From contig JAJFUH010000234.1 in NCBI GenBank assembly GCA_021372535.1, positions 47,038 through 111,037 of the forward strand: DNA of 64,000 nt, written 5' to 3'. The stretch is from a bacterium. Lineage in GTDB: Bacteria > Latescibacterota > Latescibacteria > Latescibacterales > Latescibacteraceae. The first letter of the stretch is position 1, and every line of letters begins with the position of its first letter. A program made the translations under genes and the position numbers. This document shows positions 24,045-33,704 of the stretch, in pieces. The notes beneath the pieces are model-generated. The model had not been told where the DNA came from. It saw nothing but the letters and a program-made list of their open reading frames with translations, and ran no database searches.

Positions 24045-26522
24045 TTACAACATACGGACGACACCGATTCCCCAGAATACGCCATGACGGTCGAGCCGCT
24101 TCGTCACATCGAGACGGAAATAGCCGAACAGTGCATTGACCGACAGGCCGATCTCGCTATGGAACCGATCGAGATAGAAGGGCTCATATCCGAGCCCGGA
24201 CAGCCGCTTTTCGGGTATCCATGTTCTTCCCGCAGCGCCATGGAGAATAATGCCCGTGCCCTTTTTTGCCAGCCGTTTCAACCCGACGAGCTCGAAAGGC
24301 ACTGTTCTGAAATTGTGCTCCATGAAAAACGCACAGTATTGCTCTCCTTCGAGCGGATGGTTCCTGAGCGCCCTGAACACGCCGAAAGGGCTTAAGCTGC
24401 CCATTGAGCCGTCGATGATTCCGAAACGCTGGACGGGAAGATTGCCGGTCGAGGTTCCCCCGATGAGCCGTATATCGAGCGTATTGGGCAGCATGCGCCG
24501 CCGCAGGAAGGTATTGATCCTCCAGTCGACCGTAATCCGGTAGCTGGTAAAGGAGAAGTCACTCGAAAGGAAATCCGGGAAACTGTGCTCGATATCGAGT
24601 TCCACTCTTTTCTGTCCCATTATGCCGAAGGGAATTCTCTCTCCGCCGTACTCGACCGAAAGATTCACCGACCGCAGGGCACCCTCACTGATCGCGGCAT
24701 TCGGTCTCTGGTGTTTTGTGCTCCCCCAGATTGTGCGCTCGGTTTCTTTTATTAGCGACGAATGGTCCTCGATGGCGATTCCCGCACCCACTTTTAACTG
24801 AGGCTTTACGAAACGTCGTTCGAGCGAAGCGCTCAACGATTTGTTCCGGAAATAGTCGAAATAATCGGTGTGCCCGAATAACGTCTGATAACTGCTCAGG
24901 TACATGGGATAGTTGGAGGATTGATACCGCGGTGCAGTGCAGTCCGCATACCCGAGACCGGCAGACCAGTTACCCTTGTCACCCCAGTTATATTTCAACG
25001 AGCCTCCGTACGACCACCGGTCGGGCCCTGTCTTGTATGCTCCTGAAAGCTCGTACTTCAGGTCTTTCACGATTTTATTCCCATATTTCAGGCCGAGATG
25101 ATACGCATCCACCCTGTTATGCCACACCTGCGGACGGAACGGGGAAATAAACCGTCTGACCGGGCCTTCGGGCTTTTTGGGCTTGTTTTCTTTTTTATCG
25201 TCGTCGATCACCATGCGGGCGAGCCAGCCGGTCGGTTTAAATGCCTTGTCGAAGGTCATGGTGCTGTCGATGACGTCATACGCTTTATTTTCGCCCTCGG
25301 TGAGGGGGATGATATCCTCTTTTTTCGCCGCGAAAAGACTGTCTGACCGCGCCCGGGCCGATTCGTCGGTGATGCTCGAATCGGTTTTTTTCGCGGAGAT
25401 GGTGATGCTGTCGCTGCTCGCTGTAGCGGATACCTGAATTTCGGTCTTTACCTTTTTGAAGAGCGAATCCGGCAGCGCCACGTTGACATCGTAATCGGCA
25501 AATCGTGTCAGCTGCCGGTACTTTAACGGCGGGAAAGCAAGTCCCGGAAGCTTGATCGTTATCTCCCCCTCGTTCTTCACATCGACCGGCAGCCAGTATG
25601 ACTGGCCGAAATTACTGAACTGCTGCTCGAACGTAAGACGTACATTATCGATCGGCGGGGGGAATAAAATCATTTCCCCGGGCTGTAATTGTACCCTGAT
25701 GAGCGCAAACTCGCCGTCGAGAACGGAAAGACTCCCCACCAACGTTGGCTGCAGGATGGTTTTCGGCGTGACTGAAATATCGAACACCGTGGTGTCGTCG
25801 ATTTTACGTTTCCCGGTAAGCTTGAAATCATAGTATTTGAAGGCATCGGGATTTGTCGGGCCGATAATCTTATACCCTGAGATATTGATGTCGTCATCGT
25901 AAAAATTGGTAATTACCCGCGCGGATGCAAAGTTGTTCTGTGCTTTTATGTTTTTCGTCTGGCGCTTACCCCCGATCGTTTCCCTGACGCCTTTTTTGTG
26001 ATCCCACAGGACTTCGGAGATACTCTCCAGAATCGAAACGATGGTCGTGTCGTTTTCGATGACAATCCGTGTGTAGGCTTCTGCACGGTAGGATTCGAGC
26101 GTTTTCCGCCATATCTGTTTTCTCCTGATGACCTCCCGCATGATGCCTATGGCTGGGTCCTCGGCAGACACCACGACTTCCTGAAGCTGGATGGGGCTCG
26201 GAACAAGCGCTATGTTCTGCTCTTCGGGCGACCGGTCGGTGATCGTCAGTGTCTGCGATTTATACCCGATATAGCTTATGTGAATCACGGTGGGGAGCGA
26301 GTCGAGCTCGATGGTGTAGAACCCGGCGGTGTTCGTAATGGTTCCCTTCCGTGTTCCCTCGACCCTGAGGTGAGCAACCGGCAGTGTTTCACCGGTAGCG
26401 GAATCGGTCACAACGCCGTGGATAACAGCGCCGTTCTGACCCGCGGATACTGCTGCCAGACTCAAAGCAAAAAGAAAAATGGCTGTAGTTACACAGAATC
26501 GGTTTCCGTAATGTCGAATCAT
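24045..26522 (-). CDS. DUF5686 outer-membrane protein with carboxypeptidase-regulatory-like domain
   Basis: 825 residues with a signal peptide (RHYGNRFCVTTAIFLFALSLAAVSAG). Residues about 32-112 form a CarboxypepD_reg-like domain: IHGVVTDSATGETLPVAHLRVEGTRKGT and VIHISYIGYKSQTLTI. The rest matches the DUF5686 family of large beta-barrel-like proteins common in Bacteroidetes, with repeated aromatic-rich strands (RWSYGGSLKYNWGDKGNWSAGLGYAD) and a C-terminal barrel (FRLDVTKRLDRHGVFWGIGVVRML). The function of the family is not established; membership in nutrient uptake or surface assembly is guesswork. ATG 26522 is one codon inside a GTG. It is 22 bp after the fucosidase stop, so both are likely in one operon. 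Confidence 0.8.
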   Translation of the reverse strand: MIRHYGNRFCVTTAIFLFALSLAAVSAGQNGAVIHGVVTDSATGETLPVAHLRVEGTRKGTITNTAGFYTIELDSLPTVIHISYIGYKSQTLTITDRSPEEQNIALVPSPIQLQEVVVSAEDPAIGIMREVIRRKQIWRKTLESYRAEAYTRIVIENDTTIVSILESISEVLWDHKKGVRETIGGKRQTKNIKAQNNFASARVITNFYDDDINISGYKIIGPTNPDAFKYYDFKLTGKRKIDDTTVFDISVTPKTILQPTLVGSLSVLDGEFALIRVQLQPGEMILFPPPIDNVRLTFEQQFSNFGQSYWLPVDVKNEGEITIKLPGLAFPPLKYRQLTRFADYDVNVALPDSLFKKVKTEIQVSATASSDSITISAKKTDSSITDESARARSDSLFAAKKEDIIPLTEGENKAYDVIDSTMTFDKAFKPTGWLARMVIDDDKKENKPKKPEGPVRRFISPFRPQVWHNRVDAYHLGLKYGNKIVKDLKYELSGAYKTGPDRWSYGGSLKYNWGDKGNWSAGLGYADCTAPRYQSSNYPMYLSSYQTLFGHTDYFDYFRNKSLSASLERRFVKPQLKVGAGIAIEDHSSLIKETERTIWGSTKHQRPNAAISEGALRSVNLSVEYGGERIPFGIMGQKRVELDIEHSFPDFLSSDFSFTSYRITVDWRINTFLRRRMLPNTLDIRLIGGTSTGNLPVQRFGIIDGSMGSLSPFGVFRALRNHPLEGEQYCAFFMEHNFRTVPFELVGLKRLAKKGTGIILHGAAGRTWIPEKRLSGLGYEPFYLDRFHSEIGLSVNALFGYFRLDVTKRLDRHGVFWGIGVVRML

Positions 26523-26544
26523 CACCTGTCCGTGGGAAAATCCT

Positions 26545-27810
26545 TTATTTCCTTATATTGAGCGCCACAACCGTATCGATAGGATCCCTGTTCTGCACGG
26601 GAAGTTTCAGAATCGTTCCCATGGCCGTCGTCTCGAAGTCGACCTTTCTGCCGTCGAGCATTGCAGCCCCGGCGACAGTTCCGACCGTTGCAGGCAGGGC
26701 AACGACACCGGCGTTTTCGTCGAGCACATGCACGTACACCGTGTTCCCCTTGTGCGTCGTCACACCCCAGCTCTGCGGCGGCACCGGACCGCCCCGGGTA
26801 CCATAGATGCTCTCGCCGTTGACTTTCATCCAGCCGCCGATTTCTTTGAGACGGTCGACCTGACGCTGTTCGATTTTCCCGTTCGGCATCGGGCCCACAT
26901 TGAGCAGCAGGTTGCCGTCGCCGCCCGCGCACATGACGAGGATATGAATGCAGTCCCGGAGCGATTTTACACGGTCATCCGGTTTCCATGCCCATTGATC
27001 GCCGATGGTCATGCACGATTCCCATGCGCGGTCGGTCTGGAACGTCCCGATCTGCTGCTCAGGGGTGCCGAAATCGGCTTCGAGCCCGGCGCGGTTGTTG
27101 ATGATGATATGAGGCTGGAGCTCGCGGATCATCTTGAACATGGCCTGCGAATCCCAGTCCTGGGCAGTGCCTCCGAGACCGTCAAACCACATGATGTCCA
27201 CCTGGCCGTAGTTCGTGCAGAGCTCGCGAATCTGACCGTGCAGATATTTGATGTAGTCGGTGTGACGGGCTGTACGATAATCCGGATGATGCCAGTCGGG
27301 CGGCGAATAGTAGAATCCGAGCCTGAGCCCGGCATCGTGGCATGCCTTCGCGAGCTCGGCTACGACATCCCGTCTGAACGGGCTATCCGGGCTCGTTATC
27401 TTGTAATCGGTGAGCTTGCTGTCGAACTCGCAGAAACCGTCGTGATGTTTCGTGGTGAAAACGAGGTACTTCATCCCCGCGGCCTTTGCAATGGCGACCC
27501 ATTCCTGTGCGTTGAACTCCACGGGATTGAACTGCTTGTAGAGATTATCGTAGACATCGACCGGAATTTCACCGGTGGTTTTATCGTTACGTCCCCGGCG
27601 TTCGCCTCCCCTCGACCAGCCGATCTCGGTTCCTTTCAGGCTCACGGGTCCCCAGTGGATGAAAAACCCGAACCGGGCATCCTTCCACCACTGCATGTCC
27701 TCCGGGCTCGCCTTGAGGTATGGCTGGGCATTCACAGAACTGGTGACGGAACAGAACACGAAGACAGATATGACCGCACAGATTACGCACAATTGTACAA
27801 TCGGTTTCAT
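26545..27810 (-). CDS. Exported alpha-L-fucosidase, GH29
   Basis: About 421 residues from ATG 27810, preceded by AAGGAG; the frame stays open 29 codons further without a leader. MKPIVQLCVICAVISVFVFCSVTSSVNAQ is a signal peptide. GH29 hallmarks include WWKDARFGFFIHWGPVS, YLVFTTKHHDGFCEFDS, RLGFYYSPPDWHHPDY and VDIMWFDGLGG, whose Asp is the expected nucleophile. NLLLNVGPMPNGKI is also conserved. The family releases alpha-linked fucose by retention. The acid/base is not well conserved in the family and is not assigned. Neighbours are a deacetylase-like lipoprotein upstream (about 100 bp) and DUF5686 downstream (22 bp), suggesting a small glycan-use unit. Confidence 0.92.
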   Translation of the reverse strand: MKPIVQLCVICAVISVFVFCSVTSSVNAQPYLKASPEDMQWWKDARFGFFIHWGPVSLKGTEIGWSRGGERRGRNDKTTGEIPVDVYDNLYKQFNPVEFNAQEWVAIAKAAGMKYLVFTTKHHDGFCEFDSKLTDYKITSPDSPFRRDVVAELAKACHDAGLRLGFYYSPPDWHHPDYRTARHTDYIKYLHGQIRELCTNYGQVDIMWFDGLGGTAQDWDSQAMFKMIRELQPHIIINNRAGLEADFGTPEQQIGTFQTDRAWESCMTIGDQWAWKPDDRVKSLRDCIHILVMCAGGDGNLLLNVGPMPNGKIEQRQVDRLKEIGGWMKVNGESIYGTRGGPVPPQSWGVTTHKGNTVYVHVLDENAGVVALPATVGTVAGAAMLDGRKVDFETTAMGTILKLPVQNRDPIDTVVALNIRK

Positions 27811-27910
27811 GGTGTTTGTTCTCCTTTTCCGGCATTTGCACACCGAAAACCATGTGTTATTGTAAAACCTGATCTGATACACTCGCTTCCGGGTCACTTC
27901 CCGCGCTATC

Positions 27911-29044
27911 TCACTTTTTTATTGCGGTCCATGCATCTCCCCTCAGGGGAATCGAGATAAAGTACGGTTTCTCATTGGGAAGGACATCGATACGAATTTT
28001 GTTGTCTGCCACCGTAAAGTCTGTTACGCCCTCAATTGCCGGTTCGATATGAACGGTTTCCGCCTGCACCCCATGGTCGAACGTCAATTCCAGTGTCAGC
28101 GGCTGGTCATATATCCCGTTATCGAGACCGTCGCAAAACTTCACTTTATAGGTCAGTATCGACTTGCTGACATCGACATCGTCGATATCGACATAAAAGG
28201 CATTCCGTTCCTGAATATAGCATGCAACCATATCCGTGTTGCCGCTCCAGAAATCGCTCGCGGCGATCAGGTCGATATCCTTGATAAACTCCTCGCGGGG
28301 ATAGTATCCCCAGCTGTCCGGAAACCCGAGCGCATGGTACATGATAATGAGCCATGCCTTTTTATCGAGGCAGGTCATCAGAAGCGGCCCCATCTCGTCG
28401 TGGTTCTGGACATAATAGCTGTAGTTCTGCCCGACCACGAGCGAAGGGAGATACTGCCAGTTCGTGGGTTCCCTGACATCGTCGGGGCAGATGTATATGA
28501 GGTTGCGGTCCAGCTCGGCGCCTCGGGCGCAGATGAATCCCGCCTGTTTATTGGCGAGCTGCGTCGTCACTTTGTACGCCGAGCTTCCGGGATAAGCGTA
28601 TGCCCTCGGATGTAATCCCCATTCTTTCATGAGATCGTAGCAGGTCTTGAACGAGGTATAACAGAATTCGTAATCGTAATCGTCATGGAGAACATGGGTG
28701 TGACCGTGGCCGTAAAAATGGGTACCACGCGGGATAGCCTCGTCACGCATCCGCGCCACGATCTCCGGATACTTTTCATACGAGCTGGTCACAAGCTCGT
28801 GATCCATGCGAAGTCCTCTGCTCAACACTTCGTCGTCGATGGAATCGACATCCTTGTTTCTTCCCCATGGCGAATCATAATTGATGGATACAGCCGCCGT
28901 TTTTCCCTTGTACCATTTCAGAACGCTCACCTCGAAAACAGGTTTTTCAAAATAATTCTCATGGGTGACAGGATTGTTATTGTCACTGCACCCTGCAATG
29001 ACCATTATCACGGGAAAAATGGGATATATCCATGGTATCTTCAT
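27911..29044 (-). CDS. Polysaccharide deacetylase-like lipoprotein
   Basis: About 377 residues from ATG 29044, with AGGGGGA upstream; the frame continues 14 codons into purL. IPWIYPIFPVIMVIAGC is a lipoprotein signal. The catalytic domain has AAVSINYDSPWG near residue 50 (YD at the metal-binding position), HFYGHGHTHVLHDDYDYEF and ARAYAYPGSS, resembling CE4 polysaccharide deacetylases (NodB-type). The HGHTH motif could bind metal. A C-terminal beta-sandwich follows (LTLELTFDHGVQAETVHIEP). The usual catalytic motifs are diverged, so substrate and activity are uncertain. It lies between purL and the fucosidase and is probably part of the same transcription unit as the latter. Confidence 0.6.
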   Translation of the reverse strand: MKIPWIYPIFPVIMVIAGCSDNNNPVTHENYFEKPVFEVSVLKWYKGKTAAVSINYDSPWGRNKDVDSIDDEVLSRGLRMDHELVTSSYEKYPEIVARMRDEAIPRGTHFYGHGHTHVLHDDYDYEFCYTSFKTCYDLMKEWGLHPRAYAYPGSSAYKVTTQLANKQAGFICARGAELDRNLIYICPDDVREPTNWQYLPSLVVGQNYSYYVQNHDEMGPLLMTCLDKKAWLIIMYHALGFPDSWGYYPREEFIKDIDLIAASDFWSGNTDMVACYIQERNAFYVDIDDVDVSKSILTYKVKFCDGLDNGIYDQPLTLELTFDHGVQAETVHIEPAIEGVTDFTVADNKIRIDVLPNEKPYFISIPLRGDAWTAIKK

Positions 29045-29058
29045 GCGTGTTCCCCCTG

Positions 29059-31908
29059 TTACACAACTCTCAGCGGCTCCTGCCATGCTTTTTTCAGGTC
29101 GAAAATGTTCTCGTCGACCACGGTGCCGTTCGAGCTCTCGATGATGAGACGATCGTTGCCGGTAGTCTTTCCGATGATGGCAAAAGGTACATCTCTGAGG
29201 ATATAAGAAACCTCGTTTATGTGATCGGGCCGTATTTCGATAATGAACCGTGAATTCGATTCGCTGAAAAGGATGTGGTCAACGCGCATCGGAGTTTCCG
29301 TCGGAACGAGAATAAGGTCCGCTGCGGCGCCGATACCGCCCGCAAACGCCATCTCGGCAAGCGCGACACCGATGCCGCCCTCGGAACAGTCGTGACATGA
29401 CTCAATGAGACCGTGCCGCATGGCGGTATGGAGCGCGATCATGGTCGCGCGGGCTGTCTGAACATCCACGGTCGGGACGGAATTTCCCACAGCGCCGTGG
29501 ATATCCCAGTAATGCGAACCTCCCATTTCGGTTCTGGTCAGTCCGACAATCAGAATCATGTTATCGGGACACTTGAAATCCATCGTGACGGCCTTTGTAA
29601 CATTATCCATGACGCACAGGGCGCTGATGAGGAGAGTCGGGGGTATCCTGATCACCTTGTTGCCATAGATGAATTCGTTCCGGAGGCTGTCCTTGCCGGA
29701 AATGAACGGCGTCCCGAAACCGACAGCGCCATCATAACAACCCTGTGATGCCCGCACGAGATCGCCGAGACGGTCGGGAATGGTTGTGTTTCCCCATGCG
29801 AAGTTATCAAGCAGCACGGTCTGGAGGATATTGCCGCCGACAGCGGTAATCTGCCTGAGCGCCTCATCGATGACCGACATGGCCATGTGATAGGGATCGA
29901 TCACGCCGTATTTGGGATTGATGCCGCTCGCCACCGCAATACCGCGGTTGCTGCCAAGCTTCGGACGAAGAACGCAGGCATCCGAGGGGCCGTCGTTCGA
30001 TTCGCCGGTCAGAGGCTTCACGATGCTTCCGGCCTGAACCTCGTGATCGTACTGGCGGATAATCCACTCTTTGGAGCATACATTCCATGCGCCGAGAATC
30101 TTTTTAAGCGGATCGCCGAGATACGCAGGACAGGGGAAATCCGGCTCCGGGTACGAGGGCTGATTCCATGAGGCAGTCCGTTCGAGTCTCGGTACTCCGC
30201 CGTGCAGGAAATCGCAATCGAACTCGCCTACGGTGACACCGTGATAACGGAGCGTCATGACGCCGTTTCCGGTAAACGTCCCGATCACGACTGCCTCGAC
30301 ATCCTCGGCCTCGAAGACACCGAGCAGCTCCGTCACCCTGTCGGGCGGTACTGCGAGCACCATGCGCTCCTGAGCTTCCGACACCCAGATTTCCCAGTAT
30401 TTGAGTCCCTCGTACTTGAGGGGAACCTTTTCAAGGTCGACCACGGCGCCGGTTTCCCTGCCCATTTCGCCGACTGCGCTCGACAGCCCGCCCGCGCCGC
30501 AGTCGGTGAGGGCGGAATAGAGGCCACGGTCGCGGGCAATGAGAAGGGTATCGGTCATCTTTTTTTCCTGGATGGCATTCCCGATCTGGACAGCATGCGA
30601 GGATGTCGTTTCGCTTTCCTCGGTGACCTCGGTGGAGGAGAGTGTTGCGCCGTGGATGCCGTCACGGCCTGTTCTGCCGCCGATAAGCACGATCACATCG
30701 CCGTCGGAAACCTTCTTGAACGAGCATTCCTTCGGCATGATGCCGATGGTGCCGCAGTAGACTATCGGATTGCCCACATAGTGCCGGTCGAAACATACCG
30801 CGCCGTTCGGTGTCGGGATTCCCATCCTGTTGCCGTAGTCGCGGACACCCGAGACAACGCCTTTCATGACCCTCCGCGGGTGGAGCGCTCCCGGCGGCAC
30901 ATCCTTTAGCGCCATATCGGGCGGTGCGAAACAGAATACATCGGTGTTCATGATCGGTTTTGCGCCGAGCCCCGTTCCGAGCACGTCGCGGATAACGCCG
31001 CCGATGCCGGTGCCGGCCCCGCCGTACGGTTCGAGCGAGGAGGGGAAATTGTGCGTCTCGACCTTGAAATTGATGTTGTCCGCGTCATCGAACCGTATCA
31101 CGCCGGCGTTGTCCTCGAACACGCTCACGCACATGTCGTGGTCGATCTCCCGTGTTGCCCTGACAATGGTCTGTTTGAGGAGGTTGTCGATGATCTCGCC
31201 ATTGTAATTGATGATGCCGCGGAAGGTCTTGTGAACGCAGTGCTCGCTCCATGTCTGGGCGAATGTTTCCAGCTCAACATCGGAGGGATTTCTGCCGAGC
31301 TTTTTGTAATGATCCCTGAGCGTCCGCATCTCGTCGAGGTTGAGCGACAGAAAACGGTCCCGCGACAGGCTTGTCAATCCCGCGTCATCGAGGCCGAGAA
31401 GGTCGATTTCGATGCGGTCGACACCCTCGACCGGTTTCGCATGGAGAAACGCCTCTTCGCCCGGTTCGGCGACATGCTGGATTATCTTGTTCACAAGGAG
31501 CTTGTCGGTAAGCAGGCGGATATCGGCCTGTGAAACCGTCCCAGATATCTCATACCGCTTCATGGTCTTCGCCCCTGTCACCGTGGAGACTCCCATATCC
31601 CTGAGCGCTTTGTACAGCGAGCCCTCGACCGGGTCCATGACGCCGTGGTTATAGGCGACTTCGATAACCTGTCCCTTACCTTCAGGATTGTCGTCAACAG
31701 CGTAATCCTGGGTTATTTTATCGGCAAGAAGCTCCCCGGCAATCCGTGCAATATCTCCGTCGGGGATGTCCCCCTCGAACAGGTAGACATCGCTGACCCT
31801 GACATCCGTTATGCCTTTCACGCCGAGATCGAGCGCATCCTTTTTGACACCTTCGCCGCGGCTGTCCGTAAACTCCGGGCGGGTGCTCAGTGTGACTCGT
31901 CTGACCAC
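29059..31908 (-). CDS. purL: FGAM synthase PurS-PurS-PurL fusion
   Basis: 949 residues. Residues about 4-80 (VTLSTRPEFTDSRGEGVKK, GVKGITDVRVSDVYLFEGD) and 84-160 (QVIEVAYNHGVMDPVEGS, MGVSTVTGAKTMKRYEISG) both read as PurS domains. The remainder is small-type PurL with FAQTWSEHCVHKTFRG, ETHNFPSSLEPYGGAGTGIGGVIRD, GRTGRDGIHGATLSS and SHDCSEGGIGVALAEMAFAGG. It makes FGAM from FGAR with ammonia from PurQ, which is separately encoded at 22853. GTG 31908 follows GAGGGGG. A ~950-residue PurSL is known in some bacteria, so it is uncommon but not new. It is the first gene of a minus-strand run. Confidence 0.92.
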   Translation of the reverse strand: MVRRVTLSTRPEFTDSRGEGVKKDALDLGVKGITDVRVSDVYLFEGDIPDGDIARIAGELLADKITQDYAVDDNPEGKGQVIEVAYNHGVMDPVEGSLYKALRDMGVSTVTGAKTMKRYEISGTVSQADIRLLTDKLLVNKIIQHVAEPGEEAFLHAKPVEGVDRIEIDLLGLDDAGLTSLSRDRFLSLNLDEMRTLRDHYKKLGRNPSDVELETFAQTWSEHCVHKTFRGIINYNGEIIDNLLKQTIVRATREIDHDMCVSVFEDNAGVIRFDDADNINFKVETHNFPSSLEPYGGAGTGIGGVIRDVLGTGLGAKPIMNTDVFCFAPPDMALKDVPPGALHPRRVMKGVVSGVRDYGNRMGIPTPNGAVCFDRHYVGNPIVYCGTIGIMPKECSFKKVSDGDVIVLIGGRTGRDGIHGATLSSTEVTEESETTSSHAVQIGNAIQEKKMTDTLLIARDRGLYSALTDCGAGGLSSAVGEMGRETGAVVDLEKVPLKYEGLKYWEIWVSEAQERMVLAVPPDRVTELLGVFEAEDVEAVVIGTFTGNGVMTLRYHGVTVGEFDCDFLHGGVPRLERTASWNQPSYPEPDFPCPAYLGDPLKKILGAWNVCSKEWIIRQYDHEVQAGSIVKPLTGESNDGPSDACVLRPKLGSNRGIAVASGINPKYGVIDPYHMAMSVIDEALRQITAVGGNILQTVLLDNFAWGNTTIPDRLGDLVRASQGCYDGAVGFGTPFISGKDSLRNEFIYGNKVIRIPPTLLISALCVMDNVTKAVTMDFKCPDNMILIVGLTRTEMGGSHYWDIHGAVGNSVPTVDVQTARATMIALHTAMRHGLIESCHDCSEGGIGVALAEMAFAGGIGAAADLILVPTETPMRVDHILFSESNSRFIIEIRPDHINEVSYILRDVPFAIIGKTTGNDRLIIESSNGTVVDENIFDLKKAWQEPLRVV

Positions 31909-32053
31909 GGTGACCCCCTCTATGGTATATATGACTCCGGTGCGGGATTACTTTTATGTATGAACACGTTTGAATATACCTTATGAAACGGGAGGTGTCA
32001 AAAGCTTTGATTGAGAATCTGCACACATATTGAATAACCTCAGGCAGAACCTC

Positions 32054-32073
32054 GTTTTTTTGTACAAAAAAAC
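32054..32073. promoter_or_regulatory. Perfect 20-bp A/T palindrome upstream of a strong promoter
   Basis: GTTTTTTTGT followed by its exact inverse complement ACAAAAAAAC. It ends 2 bp before the -35 hexamer at 32076. Possible roles are an upstream activating or bending element or a hairpin terminating purL-ward leftover transcription. It also lies in the divergent region to purL. Confidence 0.45.
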
Positions 32074-32075
32074 AC

Positions 32076-32104
32076 TTGACAAAAATGTTTTACCACGGTA
32101 AATT
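32076..32104 (+). promoter_or_regulatory. Sigma70-type promoter for the sorting-domain protein
   Basis: TTGACA at 32076-32081, a 17-bp spacer and TAAATT at 32099-32104. The leader to the ATG at 32196 is about 85 bases. Confidence 0.7.
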
Positions 32105-32116
32105 TTACTGTGTAAA
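32089..32116. promoter_or_regulatory. Two tandem operator-like palindromes over the -10 region
   Basis: TTTACC-AC-GGTAAA (32089-32102) and TTTAC-TGT-GTAAA (32104-32116) are perfect short dyads placed over the -10 and the predicted start. A repressor binding here would block the promoter. Candidate operator only. Confidence 0.4.
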
Positions 32117-32195
32117 GTTTCTGCCGCTGTTATCGACCAGACTCACATGGAGTTTGATCGAATGTTTTAATGTGTTTCCGTGGAAGGAGAAAGTC

Positions 32196-33665
32196 ATGAA
32201 AAATGGTATTGTGCTTTTGTTAGCAGCCTGTTTTCTCGTCAGCGCCGCTTCGGTGTTCGGCGATGAGAACGAGGTTTACGGACAGCAGGTGCTCGCACTC
32301 GACAGAGAAAGTTTTCAGAATTATCCTGTTCCATGGCCCACACCCGGAACAAAACCGTCCGACGAATGGCTCGAATGGGAAACTCGCAGAACGCTGGCCA
32401 GCTATCAGCTTAATCCGGTCTGGCTGCCCGACGGGCAGACGATAGCGTGCTCGAACGGGGCGGGAGCTTATTCGAGCATCTTTCTCGTCCCTGTCGACGG
32501 CGGCGATCCCGTCCGTTTCTATACCTGCTTCTGGGTCTACCAGGGATACTATATAGGAAGCACGTATAACCGACCCGCGTGTATGACGCCGGATGGCGAG
32601 GAAATCGTTTTCGAGACGCATATCATCGACGAGTCCCGGGGAACCCAGGTGACACTGCATTTCAATTCGGACGGCGCATACAGCGGATGCGGTGTATCGA
32701 ATCCTGTCCCGGTGATTCAGGCGATCAACATTCATACGAAAGAGGTTCGCACACTTGTCGAAGAAGCGGCGAATTGCAAATTCAGTCATAATGGAAAATA
32801 TTTTGCATATTTCAATCAGACATACGACGGAGTGAAGAACGACAATTTCGTTGTTCAGGATACGGAAACCGGCTGTGAATGGACTCTTCCCGTTAACTGG
32901 GAGTACTGCTTCTCGGCGGATGACGAATATATCATTTATGCGGATTATACAAATGGCGGGCAGCTTTTCAGAATACCTGTGGCGGGAGGCGCGCCCGAAC
33001 AGATAACGTTCGATACCGGCGATGAGTTGACGACTGTCCACAGCAGTCTCGAATGTTCACCGGACGGCAAATGGATTCTCTTCAGCGGCAACGGCGGGCC
33101 TCGGAGCAACACTATAAGCGATTCCACGGGCTCGCACAGCTACAGCATGGGCGCCATTCCCAAACTGTGCGCTTATAATTTCTATACCGGCGAGACGATA
33201 GAATTCTTCCCGAGAGCCCCGGCAATCTCGTCACGGTGGGCGATATTTTCACCGGACGGTACCCGGTTCTGCTATGTGTATGAAAACAGCGACCAGCGCC
33301 ACCAGTCGATAGAGATATACGTCAAAGATTTCGATTGCTCATCGGTGAACATGTCCCTTCAGACAGCCGTCGATGCCTCGCAGCCTTCCGGTTTCGCCCT
33401 GCTCGGCAACTATCCCAACCCGTTCAATCCCTCGACGACCATCGAATTCACCCTGCCGGAGGCCGGATTCGCGGATCTCGTCATTTACAGCATCACGGGC
33501 CAGAAAGTCAGGGAACTCGTTTCGGATTACATGACGGAGGGCAGGCACAGCTCCGTATGGGACAGCCGTGACGATTTCGGCCAGCCTGTGTCGGCGGGTG
33601 TGTATGTTTCGCGGCTCCGTATGAACGGCACGGCGGCGTCAATAAAAATAACGTTGATGAAATGA
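32196..33665 (+). CDS. Secreted TolB-like beta-propeller with type IX/FlgD-like C-terminal sorting domain
   Basis: 489 residues from ATG 32196, with GGAAGGAG upstream. A signal peptide (MKNGIVLLLAACFLVSAASVFG) is followed by PD40/WD40-like repeats (LNPVWLPDGQTIACSN, RPACMTPDGEEIVFET, CKFSHNGKYFAYFN, LECSPDGKWILFSG, WAIFSPDGTRFCYVYE). Residues about 405-489 form the sorting domain: LLGNYPNPFNPSTTIEF, IYSITGQKVRELV and SAGVYVSRLRM...SIKITLMK. Such domains are found in FCB-group phyla and guide export or anchoring of surface proteins. The propeller may bind a ligand; no enzyme motif is seen. Transcribed alone from a good promoter and ending at a strong terminator. Confidence 0.85.
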   Translation: MKNGIVLLLAACFLVSAASVFGDENEVYGQQVLALDRESFQNYPVPWPTPGTKPSDEWLEWETRRTLASYQLNPVWLPDGQTIACSNGAGAYSSIFLVPVDGGDPVRFYTCFWVYQGYYIGSTYNRPACMTPDGEEIVFETHIIDESRGTQVTLHFNSDGAYSGCGVSNPVPVIQAINIHTKEVRTLVEEAANCKFSHNGKYFAYFNQTYDGVKNDNFVVQDTETGCEWTLPVNWEYCFSADDEYIIYADYTNGGQLFRIPVAGGAPEQITFDTGDELTTVHSSLECSPDGKWILFSGNGGPRSNTISDSTGSHSYSMGAIPKLCAYNFYTGETIEFFPRAPAISSRWAIFSPDGTRFCYVYENSDQRHQSIEIYVKDFDCSSVNMSLQTAVDASQPSGFALLGNYPNPFNPSTTIEFTLPEAGFADLVIYSITGQKVRELVSDYMTEGRHSSVWDSRDDFGQPVSAGVYVSRLRMNGTAASIKITLMK

Positions 33666-33704
33666 GATAACCGGCAATCTCCGTTTCACAACAGGATAAC
33701 CAAA

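Noticed and set aside
26728..27960. 410-codon plus-strand frame
   Set aside because: Antisense to the GH29 gene, which has full family motifs.
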